Assembly: GCF_030272615.1 (NCBI RefSeq)
Contig: NC_081406.1
Location: 166,141,521 to 166,205,520 of the forward strand
Direction of reading: 5' to 3'
DNA: 64,000 nucleotides
Source: Cryptomeria japonica
Lineage: Eukaryota > Streptophyta > Pinopsida > Cupressales > Cupressaceae
Each line of letters begins with the position of its first letter. Within the stretch, counting starts at the first letter, position 1. The notes under the pieces are model-generated. The model had not been told where the DNA came from and made no database searches. It saw nothing but the letters and a program-made list of their open reading frames with translations. This document shows, piece after piece, positions 56,787-64,000 of this stretch. The position numbers and the translations under genes are program-made.

Positions 56787-56805
56787 TGGCACTAGAAGGA
56801 GGGCC
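56787..56805 (+). promoter_or_regulatory. Possible Gypsy primer binding site
   Basis: TGGCACTAGAAGGAGGGCC begins with TGG as primer binding sites do and lies 48 bases before the gag ATG. I cannot name the tRNA with confidence. Confidence 0.35.
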
Positions 56806-56834
56806 AGGCTAGACCCTTCACTGGTTAACCACAT

Positions 56835-58860
56835 ATGGTACTTCCAGGAGATAGATTGATCCCCTTTACCCAACCCAACCTCAACAATGAGCAAGATGAC
56901 ATTCTTACCCAACTACACGATTTTGCGTGGGATAGTGCAAGAGATTATAACAGTTGGCTACAGGAAAGACAAGTCTTAGACAATGAGAGACAAAAGGCTA
57001 TACGTATAGAAGCAGAGGCACAAAGACAACTTAATCCCCAGGTAAACCCACAGGGGAATGCACAACTACCTCCCCAACCCAAAAATTGAGGTACTAAGCT
57101 GGATCATATATCATCTTTCTCTCCCGAGAGGTTCCATAGAATCCTTAGGAGTAGTTCTTCACCATCCGACTTAATAGAATTGGGACCCATAGCTAGGAGA
57201 AAGAGGACTAAAGCCAAGGGACAACCTTCAACATCCGCACAAGTGCAATCACCCTTATCCAACGTAGAATACCAACTGATTCCTAGTCCTCAGCCTATCA
57301 CCGCACCTTTTGTGACTCAACGTCCACCATCACCACCTTCAATGGCCTACTTTAACCAAGACACCACACCACTAGGAGCTATAGCAGGGGGTATTCATGA
57401 CCTACCTAGAAATCCAGACAAGTTTTGTAGCAAGTTTAATTACTTGGGGGGACGAACAGCTGATGAACATATTGAAGCATTCAAAGATGCGGCTGTTTGT
57501 AATCATATTGAACACCAGGATGTAGTATGTAGACTCTTCCCATATTCACTTGGGAAGAATGAATACAATTGGTACTTAACCTTACCTACAAATTCCATCA
57601 CGGGCTGGGACATCTTGGAAAAAGCTTTCATAGATCAATTCCGTGTATACGTAGATCTCGAAACATTATACCATCAGTTTGCCTTGCTCAAGAAGTTACC
57701 AAATGAGCCATTAACAACTTTTAATACTAGCATCCAAAGGGCACTTAAGAAACTAAAACCTCCTCACCAAGTAACACCTGATGTAGCAATTGATTCGTAT
57801 CTAAGAGCTATCGATCCTTGGACTGCTATGTTTATTAAGAAGAGTGTTCCCCAGAACCAAAGGGACACCTTGGCAAAAGTTTTTGCGTTAGCGATCAACA
57901 TGAACCATGAGTTAAACCAAACCCCGAGGGGGATCGGATATAATCTGCCTATAGGGGTGAATCAAGGAAACTACAACCAACTCCCAGGCATACCCTCGCC
58001 TCTACCTATAGGTGCTCCAGCAATGAACGTGGTGCTCATCTATGCATCTCAACCACAGGTGTCTCAGCAGTTCATCACCCAAGCTCTGACTTGGCAAAAT
58101 AATACCAATACCGCCCCTATTCAAACCCAGTATGTTGGTCAAGTACAAGAGGCAAACCAACCTCCAACTATAGCACCTGAGAATCAAAGATCACATATAT
58201 CTATTGAAGTAGAAGCTTTAAAGAAAATGATCTCATAGGTTACTTTAGACTTGAGCCAGCTAAAGATGAATCCTCCAGGAGGATATAATCAATCCCAACC
58301 CTATAACAATCAGCAGAACTACAATAACCAAAACCAAAATCAGAGGTATAACAACAAACCTTATAATCGACAATGGAATATGGGTCCAAATAACGGTGGG
58401 GTGAACCATGATCACCCCGACGCACGAGATAACCCAAACCACACCCAAAGTGTTAACCTTGTTGATATGAATTTGCTAACAAATTGGTGTAGGTTACATG
58501 ACATCGCTATGCATTCTGAAGTTAATTGTGCTCAGTTTGAGAAAATCATAAGAATTGCCCAAGCTGAATCTTAGCCAAAGGATTGCTCCAATGATGAACC
58601 TGATAAGATTAATACTGCCATGTTGGTTGATACTTTCTTATGTAGAGAATTCCAGGCTGAAACCGAAGGTGAACCTTGTGTCTATGATGCTCAGGCCTTT
58701 CAGACTAGGAACAACTACAATCTCAGGAGTCAAGGTAAAGCTCCATTAACTGAGCCACCTTCCCAGACAGGTGGGTTTGTGTCTCCCGATGTGAATGCAA
58801 GCAACAATCCCTGCCCTCCTCAGGCTTTCCAAGGAACGCATCCTAGACAAGCTCAAGGGT
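56835..58860 (+). pseudogene. Gypsy gag
   Basis: The ATG at 56835 opens MVLPGDRLIPFTQPNL. The conserved retrotransposon gag core is at about 57400-57780: FCSKFNYLGGRTADEHIEAF, LFPYSLGKNEYNWYLTLP, WDILEKAFIDQF, LLKKLPNEPLTTF. A Gln/Asn/Pro-rich tail follows (58251-58400, NYNNQNQNQRYNNKPYNRQW); no CCHC knuckle is seen, only a WCRLHDIAMHSEVNC stretch at 58484. The frame is the same as for the whole polyprotein to 62485. Breaks: TGA 57087-57089, TAG 58236-58238, TAG 58572-58574, TAA 58860-58862. Gag would form the particle in the cytoplasm. Confidence 0.85.
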
Positions 58861-58862
58861 AA

Positions 58863-59636
58863 GACTATGTTCTAAAAGGATCATTCGATGTTACTAAGGA
58901 GATGGAAAGGATTGCCACCACTATGTCCTTGATGGAAGTATTGAGATATTGCCCTGAACAAAAGAAGGTTCTCCAAGTAGCATTTGCTGAAGTCAGTCCA
59001 GGAGTTTACAAAGTTAATGATATTCTTACTTTCTCTGCATTGACTCCTCCCCAATTATTTCGAACAGACAAGACCACATATGGAAGATAGGTCAAAGAGT
59101 TTACTACAGCAATACAACAAGGAATTTGTTTATTGGGAGACGCTATGAAAATACAAGATTTATTGCTTCCGAAATGGTTTTGGGTACATCATGAAGAGCA
59201 CTCGGAAGTTTCATGTATCCCATGTCAGAATGAGATTACAAAGTTAATGAGTCTGGTTCCATGCAAAGAAGATGAGCACACCATTAATATGGAGGAAGTT
59301 CAAGGTCTAACTTGCGAAGGATTAGAGCCCCAAACAATGGGTCCTATAAGTAAGGTTCCCTTACCTAAAGAATGGAAACAAGAGATTCTTGTAGTTGATA
59401 TTGTCAAAGATGAGAAGGGAGATATTCCTCCTGAGAAAGAGAGAGAAGAGACACTATCTCAGCTCCAACCTCAATTGGAACAAGTTGTTCCTAACATTAC
59501 CGAAGTGTTTATACAACCAAAAGTTGAACAAACTCAGCTATCACAAGACCTTGAGATTAAAGAGAAACAATTCCCCCTAGAAGTTAGCCTAACCATTGAC
59601 CCAAAGGTGAAAAGTGTAAAGAAACCAAAAGATGAA
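58863..59636 (+). pseudogene. Gypsy gag-pol linker without a visible protease
   Basis: EMERIATTMSLMEVLRYCPEQ (58896-58955) matches the segment that usually precedes the aspartic protease. After it I find no D-S/T-G motif. The rest is a charged linker (QNEITKLMSLVPCKEDEHT, EVQGLTCEGLEPQTM) leading directly into the RNase H at 59637. TAG at 59088-59090 interrupts it. Either the protease was deleted or it has decayed beyond recognition. Confidence 0.6.
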
Positions 59637-60107
59637 ATATGGTTTTTAAAGATTGATGGATCAAGATCTAAGCAAGGCAGTGGGGCAGGCATAGAATTAA
59701 CCAACCCAAAAGGGAAAACTCTTTTAGCTTCTTATCGACTCCAATTCCCTTGTACTAATAACATGATGGAGTACGAGGCCTTAGTTAGAGGATTACTTTT
59801 TGCTCATAAGAAAGGGGAAAAGTGTTTAAAAGTGCAAGGAGATTCTGAGTTGGTTGTTAAACAAGTATGAAGCCAATATGAGTGTCACAATAAAAGGTTA
59901 GCAGTGTATCAAAATAGAGTGTGGGATTTGATTGAAGATTTTGATGCCTTTGACATTCAACTGGTACCTCGGAAAGTAAATGGAATACCCAATGCGCTGG
60001 CTGTAGCTGCTAGTACATTAGAACCAGTAAGCCAATCCCCTTTAAAGAAGTTCTTGGTGGAATTAATCTCTGCACTTGATGTGCCTGATAATATCAAACA
60101 TTTCTAA
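59637..60107 (+). pseudogene. Archaeal-type RNase H placed before the RT
   Basis: The domain reads WFLKIDGSRSKQGSGAGIEL (first Asp), TNNMMEYEALVRGLLFA (Glu), KVQGDSELVVKQV (second Asp) and RKVNGIPNALAVAAS, where Asn stands at the position of the fourth acidic residue (usually PDALA). TGA at 59868-59870 follows KQV, where an Arg CGA is likely. It is the plant aRNH type known as an extra domain of Tat-lineage Gypsy elements, where the described place is between the RT/RNase H and the integrase. Here it lies about 200 codons in front of the RT, in the same frame. Confidence 0.8.
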
Positions 60108-60260
60108 GTCTTCTGAGATGATGCACATATCTTTGCCTTTCTCACCAATTCGGGGGCTTTTGAAGATCAAATTATTGATGAGGAAGACAGATCGAATGAT
60201 TTTAATAACGAAGGTAATGCGGATATTTTAGATTTACCAACCAATGTTATTCCTAAAGGG

Positions 60261-61370
60261 ATGGTCACCTTGGAGAGACTTTTCGATTCAGACCCGAGAG
60301 TAAAAGAGAGATTAACAACTAATTCAGACGCTGGAAAATATGAGCCTCATAATATTGGTCCAGAAGGACAAGAGAGAATTGTTTATATTAGGAAGATTTG
60401 CACTCAAAGCGAAAGAGAAAAACTGATACAGATCTTGAAAGAATTCATCGATGTAATAGCATGGGGGTATGAATATTTAAAGACATTTGATACAATGATT
60501 ATCACCCATGTGATTCCCCTAAAACCTAATATAAAACCATTCAGGCAAAAACAACATCCGGTCAATGCACTAATAGAACCCTTGATCTTCAAGGAAGTGC
60601 AAAAGTTACTCTCCGCCAAAATTATTTTTCCGGTACAACATTCTACGTGGGTTGCCAATTTGGTACCAGTGCGGAAAAAGAATGGGGAAATACAGCTTTA
60701 TGTAGACTTTCGCAATCTCAATAAAGCTTCCGAGAAAGATAATTACCCACTTCCCTCTTTGGATGAAGTACTACAAATAGTAAATGGTTCACAAATGATG
60801 TCTTTCTTAGATGGTTATTCAAGATATAACCAAGTGTTGGTAAACCATGAAGATCGTATGAAGACAGCATTTACAATGAAGTGGGGAACATATGCATATA
60901 AAAGAATGCCATTCAGGTTAATTAATGCTGGGGCAACCTTCCAACGAGTGATGGATACAACTTTTAAGGAAATGATTGGAAAATGCATTATTATCTATAT
61001 GGATGATTTGATAATATTTTCCAAGATCAGGAAAGACCACCCAGACCACCTCATAAAGGTATTAGAGAGATGTAGGAGATATGGGATTTCCCTTAATCCC
61101 AAGAAATGTGTGTTTGGGGTCATCAAAGGAAAGCTACTTGGCCACATAATCTTTGAGAAGGGGATATCCATAGACCCAGATTGGGTAGAAGCATTATTGA
61201 AATTGCAAATGCCCAGTAGTAAAAAGGAGATGAGATCTTTCTTTGGGAAGATTAATTTTGTTAGAAAGTTTATAACTGGGTTTGCAAAGATAGTCAAACC
61301 ATTGAATGAAATGATGAAGAAGGATGCTAAGATAGAATGGACACCTGAAGCAAAAGAGGCTTTTGCCTAG
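60261..61370 (+). pseudogene. Gypsy reverse transcriptase
   Basis: This is an open segment of 370 codons. RT motifs in order: VRKKNGEIQLYVDFRNLNKA (about 60670-60730), YPLPSLDEVLQ, MSFLDGYSRYNQ (catalytic Asp, about 60800), YKRMPFRLINAGATFQRVM (Arg for the usual Gly after MPF) and IIYMDDLIIFSK with YMDD at 60996-61007. The three catalytic Asp are intact. The C-terminal connection ends EWTPEAKEAFA before TAG at 61368-61370, where Gln is usual. It is preceded by two close stops, TAA 60105-60107 and TGA 60114-60116. Confidence 0.93.
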
Positions 61371-61775
61371 ATTAAGAGATCCATTGCCAAAGCTCCTGTG
61401 TTAACTAGTCCTGATTACACTTTGTCATTTTACATATATTCTTTTGCTTCATTACACTTAGGAGACGCTATTTTAACACAAAGGCAAGAGGGAGATGAGA
61501 AACCTATTGCATTTATGAGTTCTCCCTTTAAGGGTGTTGAGGTTAGATACTCCGCTCTTGAAAAACAAGCCTTTGCATTGGTAAGAGCAGTCAAGAAGTT
61601 TAGACATTACATCCCGAGGAGTAAAATTTATGCGATTGTCCCTGACCAAGTAGTAAAGTCACTACTCATGCAGTTCAAACCGGGAGAACGACGAGGGAAA
61701 TGGATAGTGATATTGCAAGAGTTTGATTTAGAGATTCATCCAATGAAATTGGTCCAAGGCCAAGGGTTGTCTTAG
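61371..61775 (+). pseudogene. Gypsy retroviral-type RNase H
   Basis: IKRSIAKAPVLTSPDYTLSF is the start of the domain that follows Gypsy RTs. The block that should be DAS..(A)IG reads YSFASLHLGDAILTQ, so the first Asp is lost. Then come KPIAFMSSPFKGVEVRYSAL, EKQAFALVRAVKKFRHYI and LLMQFKPGERRGKWIVILQE. It is in frame with the RT and ends in TAG at 61773-61775. The element therefore has two RNase H domains on opposite sides of the RT. Confidence 0.85.
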
Positions 61776-63091
61776 GCCATGGCGATTGACATCCCTCAAA
61801 TCCAGTGCCAACAATATACATTGGAGTCATTCACTCAGGACCCCTAGTACACCGATTTAGTGTTTATATTGCTGAATAATAGATGTCCTGAGGGGTTGAC
61901 AACCACGCAAAGACAAGCATTAAGGCTAAAAAGTGCCAATTATACGATCAAAGATTCGACACTTTATAGGAAGAATTATGAAGGTATCTACCTTCGATGT
62001 CTAGATCATTAAGAAGCCCGTAAAATGATTGAGGAATTTCATGGCAAATATGGCACAAGTCATGGGTCAACAGATGCTACTGGACATCAAATCTTGAAGG
62101 CTGGGTATTATTGGCCTAGCATATTTAAGGATACTCATGAGCATGTTCGTCATTGTCATACGTGCTAAACTACGGCCTCTAGAGAAAGAAATCCCGCCAT
62201 GCCTCTCCAACCAGTGTTTGAGGTAAGACCTTTTGCTCAATGGGCGCTGGACTTTGTAGGTGCTATTAACCCTAACTCATCTGTAGGACATAAGTTTATT
62301 CTTACAGCAAGAGATTATTGTACCCAGTGGATGGAAGTCATTGCATGCCGAAATGCTACTGCCAAGGTAGTCCTGAAATTTATTGAAGAACACATCGTCA
62401 CTAGGTTTGGTATGTCGTTTGCTTTGGTATGTGACAATGGCCCTACTTTTACTTCCGCACAGTTGATACAATGGTCATATGAATAAAAGTGATTTTAAAA
62501 TTTTCATCCAATTATTACCCACAAGGTAATGGGATAGCTGAATCCATGAACAAGAACATCATAGATGTCATCAAGAAGCTACTTGAGAAGAACCCTAGAG
62601 ATTAGCATAATCAATTGAGATACACCTTATGGGCTGATCGAACCAGAGTAAAAGCCGCCTTGGGAACTTCTCCATATTACCTTGTTTATGGCCAGACTCC
62701 TATTTTCCTAATCAACTTTCAAATACCGGTCCTCCAATTAATGAAAGAGCTTGACATTGAGGATCAAGTAGAGGTTCACCTCTTAAATTTATTAAGACTT
62801 GATGAAAAAAGGATTAATATGCTACAACACTTTGCCAAACACCAGGTCGTTGTTAAGCGATGGTTTGATAAAAGGGCCAAGGTGAAAGCTTTTCGGATCT
62901 CTAACCTAGTCCTGTTGTGGGACAAGGCCAAGGAAAAGAAAGGTGATCATCACAAATTTGAAAGATTGTGGCTAGGTCCTTACCAAATAGCTGAAATTCT
63001 AGGCAAGAACACTTTTAGGTTGAACTCATTGACTGGAGAACTAGTACCATTGCCCATCAATGGTCAGTTCCTTAAGCACTACTTTGATTAA
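61776..63091 (+). pseudogene. Gypsy integrase with C-terminal GPY-like module
   Basis: The zinc-binding region is EEFHGKYGTSH...GYYWPSIFKDTHEH.RHCHTC (about 62030-62167); the next codon is TAA where Gln is usual. The core has Asp in WALDFVGAI (about 62250), Asp in VCDNGPTF (about 62430) and Glu in PQGNGIAESMNKN (about 62540), so all three catalytic residues remain. A one-base loss near 62480 shifts the frame. A TAG at about 62605 (PRD-stop-HNQL) stands where Trp is usual. The C-terminal part LWLGPYQIAEILGKNTFRL (about 62967-63020) is the GPY/F-like DNA-binding module, and the protein ends at 63091. It would insert the cDNA into the genome. Confidence 0.92.
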
Positions 63092-64000
63092 ATCCTCAAT
63101 CAAGCTTGACTTGTTGTATATAGTAGTTAGTTGTTTCTCTTTTTTTTGGTTGTGCTTCATTGGACCATGTTGTGTGTTTTTCCTTTTGTTTTCGTCTTCA
63201 TTGCTTGTTTGTTCTTTTGTTTGTTGAGTTGGGGTATATGTTTTGTTCTCAAAGATTCAAAAATGAAGTAGGTATCCTTTGTATAAAATCTTGCCAAATT
63301 CTGAGAGACTTCAACTCTCTGCTATTTATAATTTCATTGTCATTTAGTTGAGTTCGAAACCTTTGTCTATACTCGTTCAAACTGGTATATAATCGTTTAA
63401 ATATGATACGAGTTTTTGACTTTCAATTTGGAAAAGGCCAGCTTGATAAATTTAGCACTAACGTCACATTAAGATACATCAGAAAAGTTTTGTGAGATCA
63501 CAAATAAACTAGGTATCAAGTGAAAAATCTGAAGTCAAGGCATTTCAAGTTATCCACTATGGCTCCCAACCCAGTTATCGAACTTCAATGTTTGAAAGTT
63601 TCTTGAGAGATTATTGAAGAAAGAAGTCATTCTCTATATCCTAATATTTTACAAAATAAAAAAAGAAAGAGAGAAAGAAATTATCCTCTTAAACAACTCA
63701 AATGGGTGTTTCAAGTAACCTCCACCGGGGCTACGAATGCCTGGCTGGCAGTGGAGCACTGCTTGACGAGAACCAGAGGTATCTCTGTCGGGGCTATAGA
63801 CGCCTGACTAGCAGCAAAGCTATGCCTAGGATAACCTTGCACGAAACACGGTTCATGACTTCACTTATGTAGCTTGCGCCTAGTTTCCTCTGACTATCTA
63901 CATTATTGAAATAACTAATCATACACACACACTTAAGGATTGATCATGTCTATTCCTCGTCTTGATTGTTTGTTCAACACTTACTCATCTTAAATTCTTA
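63092..64000. other. Non-coding end of window after the Gypsy
   Basis: There is no LTR start or polypurine tract I can defend. A purine-rich run lies at 63656-63680. A 63-bp imperfect duplication with CGGGGCTA..GCCTG..GGCAG is seen at 63726-63825. The 3' LTR probably lies beyond 64000. Confidence 0.4.
63726..63825. repeat. 63-bp imperfect tandem repeat
   Basis: CGGGGCTACGAATGCCTGGC (63726) and CGGGGCTATAGACGCCTGAC (63789) start two diverged copies. Confidence 0.7.

Overview
This 64 kb window looks like intergenic DNA from a large seed-plant genome, most likely a gymnosperm such as a conifer (inference). The signs are plant-type retroelements (tRNA-iMet-primed Copia, Tat-like Gypsy with an archaeal-type RNase H, L1 LINEs ending in RNase H), TTTAGGG-type repeats, a relic of a plant CDKB kinase, long AT-rich stretches and very old, decayed insertions. 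I see no intact host gene, no tRNA or rRNA gene and no CRISPR array. Nearly every long reading frame belongs to a dead mobile element.

Layout. 0-9 kb: two LINE 3' ends (RNase H at 20-571; zinc-binding plus RNase H at 5285-6300). Each is followed by a decayed copy of the same unknown ORF (645-2372; 7360-8670) and a LINE-like 3' tail. A Copia LTR fragment lies between them. 9.1-14.6 kb: about 5 kb of degenerate CCCTAA repeats, flanked by a 51-bp direct repeat and broken by a solo LTR. 14.4-17 kb: a small foldback, tandem duplications and an 802-bp element with long terminal inverted repeats. 17-25 kb: AT-rich DNA with a CDKB pseudogene (19.86-20.42 kb), a minus-strand LINE RNase H relic, a pyrimidine tract and a TTTAGGG-type block. 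25.1-27.9 kb: an LTR element with no coding capacity and a GC-rich interior. 28.4-32.7 kb: a LINE ORF2 relic split by a GC-rich palindrome array. 33.2-38.15 kb: a complete minus-strand Copia with matching 348-bp LTRs and a CAAAT target duplication. 39-44 kb: another RNase H relic and a gag-only Copia. 44.1-49 kb: a gag-like pseudogene cut by a solo LTR and by a 344-bp TRIM; removing either restores the reading frame across its insertion site. 49-51.4 kb: the 3' half of a minus-strand Copia. 51.4-64 kb: a hairpin minisatellite, a long gag-like ORF and a Tat-like Gypsy polyprotein that keeps one frame for 5.6 kb despite many stops.

Main points of interest: (1) a stem with a C-rich loop near the 3' end of four different LTRs, whose paired bases covary; (2) two independent cases of a LINE RNase H followed by the same extra ORF; (3) a Gypsy with its archaeal-type RNase H in front of the reverse transcriptase and no visible protease; (4) a TTAGGG-type (six-base) interstitial telomere-like block inside a duplicated 51-bp sequence; (5) in-frame stops that are mostly TAG at Gln or Trp positions, as expected from methyl-cytosine decay. 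All sequence relationships were read by eye; no search was run.
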